The position numbers and the translations under genes were made by a program. From Sciurus carolinensis (lineage: Eukaryota; Chordata; Mammalia; Rodentia; Sciuridae): a stretch of DNA of 64,000 nucleotides. Shown here piece after piece: positions 49,435 to 59,169 of the stretch. The notes beneath the pieces were generated by a model. That model saw only the letters and a list, made by a program, of their open reading frames with translations, ran no database searches and had not been told where the DNA came from. Position 1 is the stretch's first letter, and every line of letters starts with the position of its first letter. The stretch lies in assembly GCF_902686445.1 (NCBI RefSeq), contig NC_062220.1:112578643-112642642 (forward strand), in the 5' to 3' direction.

Positions 49435-49556
49435 TTTTAAAAATTTTTTTAGTTGTAGATGGGCACAATGCCTTTATTTTATTTATTTTTATGTGGTGCT
49501 GAGGATTGAATCCAGTGCCTCACACATGCTACCACTGAGCCACAACCCCAGCCCAT
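49435..49556 (-). mobile_element. ID-type SINE with tail
   Basis: 'agttgtagatgggcacaatg', 'tgtggtgctgaggattgaat' and 'accactgagccacaacccc'. A block between the boxes is deleted ('catgct-accactg'). Confidence 0.9.
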
Positions 49557-50400
49557 TCCCTTCTTAATTTAAATTCTAGTTTCTGACCCATTATTTTCTC
49601 TCTGAACAACTTCTTAACGTTCTTTGCTGATCAGTTCCATTATTAACAAACTCAATTTTTGTTTGAGAAATTATTTCTTTTCACTTTTGAAGGATAATTT
49701 TGCAGGGTACAGGAATTATAGGTTTGTAGGGTTTTTTTTTCCTCAACACTTTAAATATTTTGTTCCATTCTATTTTACTTGTGTGGTTTCTGAGGAATAA
49801 ACTGAATACAATTCCTATTTTTTCTATAGGTATCTTCTCTCTAGCACCTCTTCAGAGAAACTTCCTCCCTATCCCATCTTGTAGCTTCATTCAAGACTTT
49901 TCTACCTTTGATTTCCTTTGAATTGACTACGCTATGCCTAGGTACAGAGTTTTGGGTCTTTAACCTATCTTGTAGCCCCTGACCTTCTTGAATTTGTGGT
50001 TTGGTGTCTCATATAAATTTAGGGATATTCTCGGTTGTATTGCTTCTACTTTTTTCTTTCTTCTCCTTATATTCCATTACACATATGTTGCATCTTTTGT
50101 AATTACACCACAGTTCTTGAATATTCTGCTTTGTTTTTCTCCAGTCCTTTTTCTCTTTGCTTTTGAATTTCAGTAGTTTATGTTAAAGATAACCTCAAAT
50201 TCATAGATTCCTTCTTCAGCTAAGTCCAGGCCCTTAAAGAGTCCATCAGAGGCATTTTTCATTTCTGTTTCAGTTATTTTTTTTTAATCTCCAGCATTTC
50301 TTCTTGAATATTTCTTAGATTTTCCACCTCTTTACTCATATTGCCCAACTAATCTTGCATGCTATATTTTATTAATATATTATTTCAATATTCCCTGTGA

Positions 50401-51390
50401 GGATTGGGATGACTTCTGTAGATGCAACTCACAAGTGTGTCTCTGCCAACCTCCCATGACTAGAGATTTTAACTCTTGGACTTGTCCACTCTGAGCCTCC
50501 AGCAATGTGTCAATTGCAGATCATTACAGATCAGGTTTTCCTACTCATGCACCAGATCCCTCTGGAGCTTCTGCCCACAAGTTTCTGTTGCTGTGAGCTG
50601 TGTTTCCCTGCATCTACCTGTTAATATCTCTGGTTTTGAGAGCCAAGAGTTGTCCTGTGACCTCCCTTCTGTGACAGAGCTAAGGATTACTGTTGACTTT
50701 TAAGTTTGTTCGGCATTTTGCTTGTTAGAATAGAGTGCCAACCCTGCTTCTTTAAAGCATCATGCAGCCCTCAACACTAGAGATAACTGAAGGTCTTAAT
50801 GATAACAGGGAAAATGCATCCGCAATTTTGTGTCAGCATATCGTCCCTAAAAAAGAATCTGTTTCTTCTACACTTTGAAAAAGATGGTTCTCAATGCATA
50901 ATCAATAAATGCCAAGGAAGGAAGGAATAAATGGCCTAGAAAACCATAAGAGCCAGCTTCCAGGATTTCCCTGAACCTCAGCAGGGGACCACATAAGGGC
51001 AGTGAACCCAAACTTACTGAAACAGGCGATACATACACACAGGACAAAATTCCAAGCATATAAAAGGACAAAACATTGAAAAATAAGTCTCTTTCCAACC
51101 CTTGACCTCTACCATACTAGTTCTTTCTTGAGGCAACATTGTTACCACATTCTTGGGTCTTCTTAAAATACATCTGTAGAAGAGCAGTTAAGTGCAAGTA
51201 CCTTTAAATGGAACCCATTTTAGAAGCACATGCTCTCCTGGAATTTTAGGGTTGGAAGGGACCTATTTCAGTCATTCATTCTCAGTCTCCCTAGGTACTT
51301 ATCACTCCTGTGTAAAAATATTTCTGAAGATGAAGAAATACTTTATACTCTAAGGTAAGCTCATTCCACTTTTATATAACTTTGGTAGTT
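50401..51390. other. Intergenic, no gene seen
   Basis: No gene supported. A weak ancient-repeat match ('tagggttggaagggaccta') lies at 51248-51370. Confidence 0.5.
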
Positions 51391-51395
51391 TATAA

Positions 51396-51428
<33 letters not shown>
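51396..51428. repeat. (AC)n microsatellite
   Basis: A pure AC run of about 16 units. Confidence 0.95.
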
Positions 51429-51430
<2 letters not shown>

Positions 51431-51494
51431 AAATTCTAAAATCTGCCACTCTGACTTTTTCCTCATCAATCTTTGCTTTGACTTCTAAGGCCAG

Positions 51495-51541
<47 letters not shown>
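51495..51541. repeat. Pure A run, about 47 bases
   Basis: An uninterrupted A homopolymer with no recognisable SINE or L1 on either side. Confidence 0.9.
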
Positions 51542-51543
<2 letters not shown>

Positions 51544-51544
51544 A

Positions 51545-52525
51545 AACAGGTGGTCAAATGCCTTTTGTATCAGATAAAACCTAAAATATTTGAAGCCCTG
51601 GTATCTTGACCTGACCAAATAAACTATTTCTCCTTCCCTTTCACAAGTATGTGGTTTTAGGGAATTCAGTGCCATGCTTCTTCAAAAGACTAAACCTTAT
51701 TCAGCATGCTCAAAAACTTCTAAGAAGATAAACACTCACCAGAGAAAAATTGTTTCTCATGTGTAGCAAGTAAAAAAAATGAACAGTTTCTATTATAAAA
51801 ATCGATGACATGAGATTTGCTTTGGGAAATACTAAAGTCTAGTATATGGTTACTAGTATGGCATGCATGGAAGCTTTATCCAAAATTTTTTGGCCAAGCA
51901 GAAATTTTGGTTTTACTTGACCCAATACATTTCTAAGATATGATGAAATAGAATATGGGGTCATAAAAATCACCATTTGACTCAGGTTTAGAAGAAGTTC
52001 AGGCAGAGAGGGTTGAGTTATGGTGAGCTCAAAGCTGACCTTTCTTGATAGTAAATATACTCTGGGGCTTTAGAATGTTGTTTAACCTCTCCAAGCCATA
52101 GTGTCACCATGCTATAATAAAAGGCTGCTGTTCTCATTCCCAGTAGCGCTGGTGGCAGTACAGAGCACCCAAACTCTGCCTGGGCTATCCTGGGATCACT
52201 CTCCTCAGAGACTCTATATTGAGCATCCTTTCTGTAGGACCCAATCTGTGCAAGGTTCCTCTCTTCAAGATAGTTTTTTTTTAATTTAATGAGTAAATTA
52301 GTTACCTATATACCCCAGATACCTGGCAAGTAGTACAAAATCAACCTGAATGTCACTGTTTATGTTAAAAACTCAGAGGAGAAACTCAAATTTTATGTAG
52401 GTGTCCACAGTAGGATGTTCAGCAAAATTCATTCTTCTCCATTAGGTGGAATTCATCTCAGTATTACACTGTGGGCCTGAAAAGTGTCCATTACCTCCTC
52501 CAGTAATTGTTTATCTTCACAAAGT
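51545..52525. other. Intergenic, no gene seen
   Basis: A weak plus-strand MIR-like patch at 52060-52135; otherwise nothing recognised. Confidence 0.45.
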
Positions 52526-52530
52526 TCTGG

Positions 52531-52731
52531 TTTTTTTTTTTTTTTTTTTTTTTTTTCTTTTTTCCAGGGGATTGAACTCAGGGGCTCACTGGGTTCAATG
52601 AACCTACTGAACCACATTCCCAGCCTGCTTTATTTTTTTATTTTGAGACAAGTTCTCACTAAGTTGCTTAGGGCTTCACTAAGTTGCCCGAGGCTGGCTT
52701 TGAACTCATGATCCTCCTGCCTCAGCCTCCC
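52531..52731 (-). mobile_element. B1-dID type SINE
   Basis: A poly(T), 'aggggattgaactcaggggc', 'ctttgaactcatgatcctcc' and 'tgcctcagcctccc'. The motif 'cactaagttgc' is duplicated internally. Confidence 0.9.
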
Positions 52732-52734
52732 AAT

Positions 52735-54175
52735 CTGAAGTTCCATTTCTTGAGATCTGATGGCAATCAAATCATATTAAAGGACATTAAGACAAATAAC
52801 TATGAAGATTATTGCTTTATAGAGCTAGTGTAGTGAGAACTCTGAAGTCCTTACACATTATGTTCTCTTTGGGAACTCAAGAGAAGAAATTCCTATGCAG
52901 TCTTCAAATCTGCTGTAGTTTACATCAATTTATGTTTTAATATATGGACACTGTGGCTTGTACAACTGATTATATTTCCTTAACAGAAAATGTGATTTAG
53001 AGCCAAATGTGGTCCTCATTTTGTAAACACAAAGGAATTCACTGTATGCATTTTACTCATTTCTATTTTATAAGATTTTTATTTGTATTCCCTATTGTGA
53101 TTCCCATTTGCCTTTCTATAATTTTCCCCTTATCTCTGTGTTCCTTTGCAAGAGGGAATCAAACACTTGAGTTCGAAGTGTCAGTGGTTATCCCATTTGT
53201 TAAAACAAAGGAGCGTATTACTCTAATTTGCAGTAAAAACTACAGGTTCCATGGATAGTGGGGAGCCCTGTGCCCTGAGAAAATATCTACCATTCAGGGT
53301 GCCAGGTATAAAGCTGGGTAACATTTTCCTGAAAAATAAGGAAAGATGCAAAGTTCCTCTGCTCTAGCAACAGGAAAGGCCTTAGTGCAACATACTTTAG
53401 GCTTGTGATTCCTGCTAAGCCAGAGCATCAGAGTCCAACCAGGTCTAAGGGTTAGCAAAGAATTCTGTAAAAAATGAAAAGATCTAAATGCAGAACTGGC
53501 CAGGCAAGGGCATTTCTCCTATAAAGGAAGGTAGAACAATGGAAGTAGGTTGTACTTTGCTGAAGGATTTTAGCCCAAGTTCTTTCAGTTAGAGGAAGCT
53601 TAATTTCTTTTGGCCGATTCAGTGGGCCACCTAGCCTCTGTATAAAAGTATTTAAATTGTTGTTTGTGTCAAACGTTTATTCCAAGCTCTTTACTTTTGC
53701 GAAGTAATCTTCCTCACACATTTGCTTTACACATATGTATCCCTGGCTAGTTACTGGTGTATATACGAAATTCTGCTGCTGTGCTCCTTCCCTCCGTACT
53801 CATGCATTCACTCAACAAACATTTATTGAGGTCTTTCTCTGTCCCAGGAATTGGTTGCCTTTGTTTCAGACGATTTCGAGGGTGCTTGATGAGATCTGAA
53901 GGACCCTCGGACTTCAGAGCGCCACTTCAGATGTCTGGTACTCCTGCCAGTCGAGGGTGAGAACACCTACGCTGCTAGGCCAGTCTCTGCTAAGATTCCG
54001 GGGTGCGGAGGGGGAGTTGGAGACCAGAATAAAGGGCAGATTCTCCATGGTGCCATTATCCAAATTTGGCTCCAGGGCTCAGCCAGTTCGTCCCAAGCTG
54101 GTACAAGTTTCTTAGTAAATTGAAAGAAGGAAAAGGAAGACGGGGGAAGACGGGGGAGGGGGTCTTAATAGATTT
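52735..54175. other. EGFR upstream flank, no gene seen
   Basis: Unique-looking sequence with a short MIR-like patch at 53801-53858 ('ttcactcaacaaacatttat'). A TATAAAAG word at 53641-53648 has no associated transcript evidence. Confidence 0.5.
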
Positions 54176-54179
54176 GGAT

Positions 54180-54506
54180 GGCTCGATGTAGGCTGACCCA
54201 TCGAGTTAGCCATGTAAGTCCGAGTGGACCACGTACTGAGGAGAAGCGCAGGGGACACTCCATTCAGAAATTAACTCCCAAGAACACACACTTCCCTCCT
54301 GGACGTCGCCCGCCTCCCGCCGGAGTGCTCGGTTCCATTGCAGCCATCCACTACCACCTTCTGTTCGCAGCCTGCTTTCGATCCTTGAGGCGAGTTCTTC
54401 CTCCCTCTCGGCATTCTCCTCCTCCTCCGCTCCTCCCGATCCCTCCTCCTTTGCCTGGTCCCTCCTCCTCTCGCCCAGCCTCCCCACGCCCCGGCCCGCG
54501 CAAGCT
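54180..54506 (+). promoter_or_regulatory. EGFR: EGFR core promoter (TATA-less)
   Basis: GC-rich sequence without a TATA or CCAAT box just upstream of the inferred start. A homopyrimidine TCC-rich tract (54414-54475) and a following GCCCCGGCCCGCGC stretch match my memory of the human EGFR promoter, including the S1-nuclease-sensitive TCC repeats. Human EGFR uses several start sites and SP1-type factors. A CCCGCCTCC box lies at about 54309. Which sites are active in this species is inference. Confidence 0.8.
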
Positions 54507-54687
54507 AGACGTCTGGGCAGCCCCCGGCGCAGCGCTGCAGCCTCCGCCTCCTGCACGGTGTGCGCGCCCGCGGCCAGGGCGGCCCGAACAAGTCCCGGCT
54601 GCTGCCGCCGCCCAGACCGGACGACAAGCCACCTAGGCGTCTGCCCGAGTCTCCGCCTCATCGCCGCCGACACCGCACACGGTCGCC

Positions 54688-54694
54688 TGACTCA
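54688..54694 (+). promoter_or_regulatory. EGFR: AP-1 (TRE) consensus in EGFR 5' UTR
   Basis: TGACTCA is a perfect AP-1 site 49 bp before the ATG. My memory of the human sequence here is TGACTCC, so the perfect site may be specific to this lineage. Binding is not shown. Confidence 0.45.
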
Positions 54695-54742
54695 GTCCGG
54701 GATTAATTGTGGTGAGCCGGAGCCAGCTCCTCGGGGGCAGCA

Positions 54743-54830
54743 ATGCGACCCTCCAGGACGGCCGGAGCCTCGCTGCTGGTGCTGCTGGCTGCGCTAGTCT
54801 GGGCGAGTTGTGCATTGGAGGAAAAGAAAG
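54743..54830 (+). CDS. EGFR: Epidermal growth factor receptor, exon 1 coding part
   Basis: EGFR is the ErbB1 receptor tyrosine kinase. It binds EGF, TGF-alpha and related ligands at the cell surface, dimerises and signals through the RAS-MAPK, PI3K-AKT, PLC-gamma and STAT routes. Only the first 29 codons plus one base are here (88 bp, phase 1), the same size as human exon 1. The residues MRPSRTAGASLLVLLAALVW form a basic start and hydrophobic core of a signal peptide. ASCA follows, with predicted cleavage before LEEKK, as in human (24-residue signal). Position -3 is G. Differences from the human sequence I remember fall mostly in the signal peptide (for example VWASCA against CPASRA). The mature chain begins with the conserved LEEKK, and exon 2 lies outside the window. 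Confidence 0.95.
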
Positions 54831-55929
54831 GTAAGGGCGTGCCCCGAAACCCCCCGCGCCACACTCCGGAGCTGGCTTTCCGACCCCGCAGCCCGCCCCG
54901 CCCGCGCACCGGCGCACCGGCTCCGCGTCCCGCGCCGCCAGCCCCTCCTTTCCTGTTTCCTTGAGGATCAGCTGCGCTTCTGGCTGGGACCGTGGGAGGA
55001 ACTGGACGTTTCTTTTCTGGGCTGGGCGAGTCTGCTATGACCTGAGGAAGGGAGACGCAGGGCTCAGGGCAGCGGGGCTGCGAGCGGGGTGTGGGAACCG
55101 CCGCTGGGAGCGCCGACGTACCCGACCGCTCCCAACTTACTTTTCTCACTTTCAAGCCCTCCTGCGCTGGGTCGGCGTCTGTGGGTGAAAACTTGGTACA
55201 GGGTAGGCGCCTGGCGTTGCAGCACGTGTGAGCTGCACTGTCAACCAGAGAGGCGAGGCGGCCCAGGAGGGCGGGTCGCTTCAGCCAAGTCCTAGGGGCT
55301 TAGGGAGCTGAGAAAGAACTGCGAGAATCTGTCCACCCTCGAACCTTCTGGGGTGGGAGATTTCCCGAGCGTACCCTCTGCACCTCCTTCCTCCACCCCA
55401 CTCTTACGGTTAAGCAGCACGCTATCCCAGCCCTACCAGCGGCCCTTCTCTCTGATTTCTGCAAACCAATTTCCCGGGTGCGGAGCTGCAGCAGTGACCT
55501 GGGAGGCTAGGAGTTTTTTCGCCACGGCGAGCACTGGGGAAGGCGTGGTGCTGGATAGTTTCCTTATTGGAAAGATCAGTGAGGAGGATCCGATCCGCCC
55601 CTCCGGAGCAGACCCCAGCCACAAGTAGGGTGCTTGCGATTGTCCTGATGTGCCAGGTGCACCCGGCTGGGGAGATGAGGGCTCGCTGCCAGACTGAAGC
55701 CCCTTTCCTGTTGGCTGCGCCTAAGACTCCTGGGGTCTTTTTAAGGTGGCTGCTTCCCGGTACTCCCGAGGTTTGTCCACGACTTGTAATGCTTCGACTG
55801 CATCTCTTAGTTTTGCAATGGACATGGACCAAGATGTATGCCTGGCCACGGTGAACACCTGAGCCCTTATGACAAACTCCCTAGGTGCGGAACTTAGCCC
55901 GGCTGGCCATCCCCGCGGTATTTAAAAAT

Positions 55930-56130
55930 GGGGCCTTCAGCAAACTTTTCTTCTCATTATCCCGAGATCTGATTTTTCGGATGTTTCCTTTTTTTTTTTT
56001 TTTTTTGAGAGTTTGACATTAAGCCAACTAAAATATTAAACTTAATTGGAAAAAAAAATAAAGAACTGATGTCCATGGTTCACGTGTATGCCAAATGTCC
56101 AGACGGAACATGAGCAAGTCTGGCTTCGTG
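55930..56130 (+). other. EGFR: Position matching human EGFR CA-SSR1, without a CA repeat
   Basis: 'cagcaaacttttcttctc', 'gtttgacattaagccaact' and 'aacatgagcaagtctggctt' resemble the published primer sites around the human intron 1 CA-SSR1 repeat, as I remember them. Between them lie a poly(T) (about 55989-56006) and a short A run, but no CA/TG array. Confidence 0.55.
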
Positions 56131-56304
56131 ACTGCCGACCATAAACCCACTTGACACGAGAAACATGCCTCAGAAGGTTTAATTGCACAATTTCAAAATC
56201 AGATCAGGTTCCAAGAGTCAGGTCCTTGCTTGCTGTTGATGTCATTGGCATGGGGAGTTGGGGTTTTGGTGCTGAGCGGGTTTGTTGGAGGAGGAGTAAG
56301 GCAT

Positions 56305-56425
56305 AGAAGAGTGGTTTCTAACTTTGGTACGCAGTGCACTCACCTGAGATTGGGGGTGGGGGATCTACTTCCCACCCTGGACATTCTGATTTCATTGGCT
56401 GAGGGTCAGAGGAGGCTATAGGATT
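56305..56425 (+). repeat. MER5-like DNA-transposon relic
   Basis: 'tttctaactttggtacgcag', 'cactcacctgagat' and 'attctgatttcattggctga' recall the MER5A/hAT-Charlie word order. Weak. Confidence 0.35.
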
Positions 56426-57105
56426 TTTCAAAGCCCTTCAGTTGGGGAGAAGGATTGGTAGTCTCCAGGAAGATTTACCTGCCAAAGTAAAGAGTTCCTT
56501 TGGAACATCTGGAGTTTTAACAATCTTGCAAAATACAGGCAAAAGGGAAAAGAGAGGGTGTGGTTTCAATAATAAAGGATTAGTCTCTTCACTACAGGTA
56601 AAGGAGCCAGTGGATGGTTTTCCCCCCTTACGTTAACCTGGAGGGCTCCCCTCCTCAATGCTTTAGATGACAGGGAGAGAAGTCTGGTGTGCTCCTGAGA
56701 TGCTAGGGTTCTCTTAATAAAGTAGCATCTCCCTATCTCTGCCAAAGGGACCCTCTTTATTTTAAATTAAGCTCTTAGAGCCCCTGCAGAGCATCACTTC
56801 TTGCTCCAGAAGTGTGCCCAGCCATTTGATGTCACTCTTGGAACACTAGGATTGGTGGTTGGAAATTTGTGTCTGGGAAAAATAGAAATATCACTGAATT
56901 TTCCTGTTTGTCCTGTACTCACTTAAAACAGAATGCTCCTGAATACAATGGGAGAGTAGTAAAAAATGCCATTCCACTAAAGCAATATTTGAAAGGCCAC
57001 ATTTTTGAGGGACAAATTATTAAAAATATGAAGTGAAATTTTTCTACAAACAGTTACTTAAGGATCTATTAATTCAGTTTTGTTCAAGAAGAACTACTGG
57101 TTTTA

Positions 57106-57137
57106 GTGAATTTGTTGTTGTTGTTATTGTTATTGTT
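57106..57137. repeat. (TTG/TTA)n run
   Basis: An imperfect trinucleotide run. Confidence 0.85.
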
Positions 57138-57164
57138 CTTCTAAGATAGGGTGTCATCTGTACC

Positions 57165-57350
57165 AATTGCTTTCAGACTTAAGACCGGACACGGTTCTTA
57201 AGTGTCTTATTAATCCTCACTTCAAGTGAGGTGAATGCTCTATTTATGGGGAAACCAAGGTACAGAGAAGTAAAGTGTTAAAATGATTTTTCTACAGCTA
57301 GTAAGAGGCAGAATCAAGATTCAGATTCCCACAACTCCAAACTGCCTGGT
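57165..57350 (-). repeat. MIR
   Basis: 'ttattaatcctcacttcaag', 'ggaaaccaaggtacagagaa' and 'ctacagctagtaagaggcag' follow reverse MIR order. Confidence 0.65.
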
Positions 57351-57654
57351 TTCAGGAGAGCCAGGTCAGGTGTGTGTGTGTGAATGACTAATGCCAGATG
57401 ATGAAGAGGAAAGGGACCAGGGAGCAGGCTCATTAAGATGGGCCCCTTGTCTGAAGTTTTCAACAGATGCCTGCTTATTCAGTGTCTATACTGCTGCCCA
57501 GGGCTTCTCAGTTGTTGTTCTTGCTGCCTTTTATGGGGGCAGCTTAGTGACCAAATCAAAGAGTGAACCAACATGGAGATTGCTTCAGGGATATTGAGCA
57601 AGACACTCTTGCAAAATGGGGAGGTAAAGGTGCTGCTCTGGAAGAGATCCTTGG

Positions 57655-57812
57655 TGCATTCCAAGGAGAGCAGGTATTCTCAATGAGCTTTGTAGAAATG
57701 AGCCTGCCCCAGCTCTACCTTGGAGAACACTCTGATTCAGAAGGTCTGGACTTTATTACAGAGAAACAAATGAAGGAATTTTGATGGTATCTGAAGTGAA
57801 GAACCACTACCC
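57655..57812 (+). repeat. MER5-like relic
   Basis: 'tattctcaatgagctttgta', 'ctgattcagaaggtctgg' and the end 'aagaaccact' suggest a MER5A-type element. Weak. Confidence 0.35.
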
Positions 57813-57814
57813 CT

Positions 57815-59130
57815 CTTTTCTATAAGGGAATCAAACCTTGGGAAGTCCAAGAGGCCTATTTTCTTATTCCAGCTCTGCATGAAGGTGGATATGTCACTTT
57901 GAAACTCCAAGATTCTGTGTTCTAATTTCTGAACTGAGTGAATATTTTCTGAGTGCAGAGTATGCCAATTAAAAGGGGGGTAGTTTTAATGGTTTTTACT
58001 ATTGTTCAGAGAAATGTGATTCTTTAAGCCACTAAAAAATATTAGTAACTTGCTTCTCAAATCCAAAAAGGAGACCAGCAGTCTGAGTGTCTGTAGCCAC
58101 TGATGTAGCACAGACTAGCAGATATTGATCCAATTGGGTAATATTGCTTCAGTGGACTTTGAACAGTCACTTCTGGCTTCACATATTTAATTTCATAATC
58201 CATAATTTTTCAAAATCTGTTGTACTGCATAAGTACACTCAGTTCACATGACAGCACTAACAATTTTTGAATTGTTTTTAGAGGTAGTTTCAATAAAAAT
58301 GAAGGATGCTGTTTAAAAAGAAAATACTCTGTTTTTTCTCTGAGTTAAGCTCCAGGACTAGCAGTTAGTATCTGAAACTTTTTTGACAATAGTGACTAAC
58401 TCTAATGTTAAAAGCAATTAATGATTATGAGGAATTAAGGGAAGGTAGCCCCATGCTTGTGCCCCTCGTCCTGAAATGATAATGGGATCAGAATGTTGAG
58501 AACATTCAGCCTGTCCAAGGAAGGACCCACCTACCAAATCATTTGACTCTTGACACATTACCTGCTGTGACTATCATGTGTGTGCATTTAATGTTGACTT
58601 AGTAAGTACTATAGAAATGGCCTTATTTATAGTTAGACTTTACTAATAAGAAAAGTTCAAGGTTTTAGAGTATAGGCCACCCATACATATTTCCCTGTCT
58701 ACACATTTTCCCCTGTAAACACAATTTTAAAAACTAGATTCTGTCCTCAAGTTCATAGTAAGTTCATTTTGTTTTACTTCCTTCTGTCATTAGTGAACAT
58801 TGGAGATTATGGTTAGAAACATTTTAATTCTGAGTTAATTATTACTGGTTTATTCTTCAGCCATCAGCACATACAGAATAGAGTGTAACTTGACTGTTCT
58901 TCTAGGCCACCCCCATTTGACATCACAGTGTTTTCTCAAAACTTCTTTTCATTTTCTTTTGAAAAGGTTGTCTTTTTAAGAAAATTCCACACTTGACACC
59001 TTGGACAATGTCTCAAGATTTTCCACTATCGTGTCCATGGGCACAGTCAGTTAGATGGAGCTTGAGAATTATTTAAATAATTGGTTTGACTGAAATTTTC
59101 ACTCTTTATGGACATATGGTAAACCTTCCT
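57815..59130. other. EGFR intron 1, nothing recognised
   Basis: Unique-looking AT-rich intron sequence. Confidence 0.5.
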
Positions 59131-59138
59131 TTATATTC

Positions 59139-59166
59139 TCTCTCTCTTTCTTTCTCTCTTTCTTCG
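59139..59166. repeat. (TC)n/(TTTC)n run
   Basis: A pyrimidine-only microsatellite of about 28 bp. Confidence 0.9.
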
Positions 59167-59169
59167 TCT

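Larger units (their letters stand above)
48735..50400 (-). repeat. Old L1 (5' part: inter-ORF and ORF1), second half of a split element
   Basis: 'tagaccattgatgtttaagg', 'gataattttgcagggtacag', 'ctatgcctaggtacagagtt', 'ttcttgaatttgtggtttgg' and 'ctccagcatttcttcttga' match the reverse order of an ancient L1 from the start of ORF2 through ORF1. It fits as the continuation of 43125-45565. Confidence 0.55.
54507..54830 (+). other. EGFR: EGFR exon 1 (5' UTR plus first coding part)
   Basis: The inferred 5' end is at AGACGTCT, aligned by memory to the start of the human reference transcript AGACGTCC; true start sites are probably multiple. The 5' UTR (54507-54742) has no ATG, so no upstream ORF from AUG precedes the coding start. 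Conserved blocks include 'gggcagcccccggcgcagcg' and 'gcccagaccggacgaca'. The exon ends AAAG at 54830, followed by GTAAG, a strong splice donor. Confidence 0.85.
54290..55320. other. EGFR: CpG island over EGFR promoter and exon 1
   Basis: CpG density and GC content are far higher than in any other part of the window, which is otherwise AT-rich. The island covers the promoter, exon 1 and about 500 bp of intron 1, as expected for an unmethylated, widely used promoter. Long overlapping ORFs on both strands here come from GC composition. Confidence 0.9.

Noticed and set aside
53641..53648. TATA-box-like TATAAAAG upstream of EGFR
   Set aside because: It lies about 860 bp upstream of the inferred start, outside the CpG island, and EGFR is known to use a TATA-less promoter.
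54178..55832. Many 60-155-codon ORFs on both strands around EGFR exon 1
   Set aside because: GC-rich CpG-island DNA has few stop codons; apart from the EGFR frame itself they are composition artefacts.
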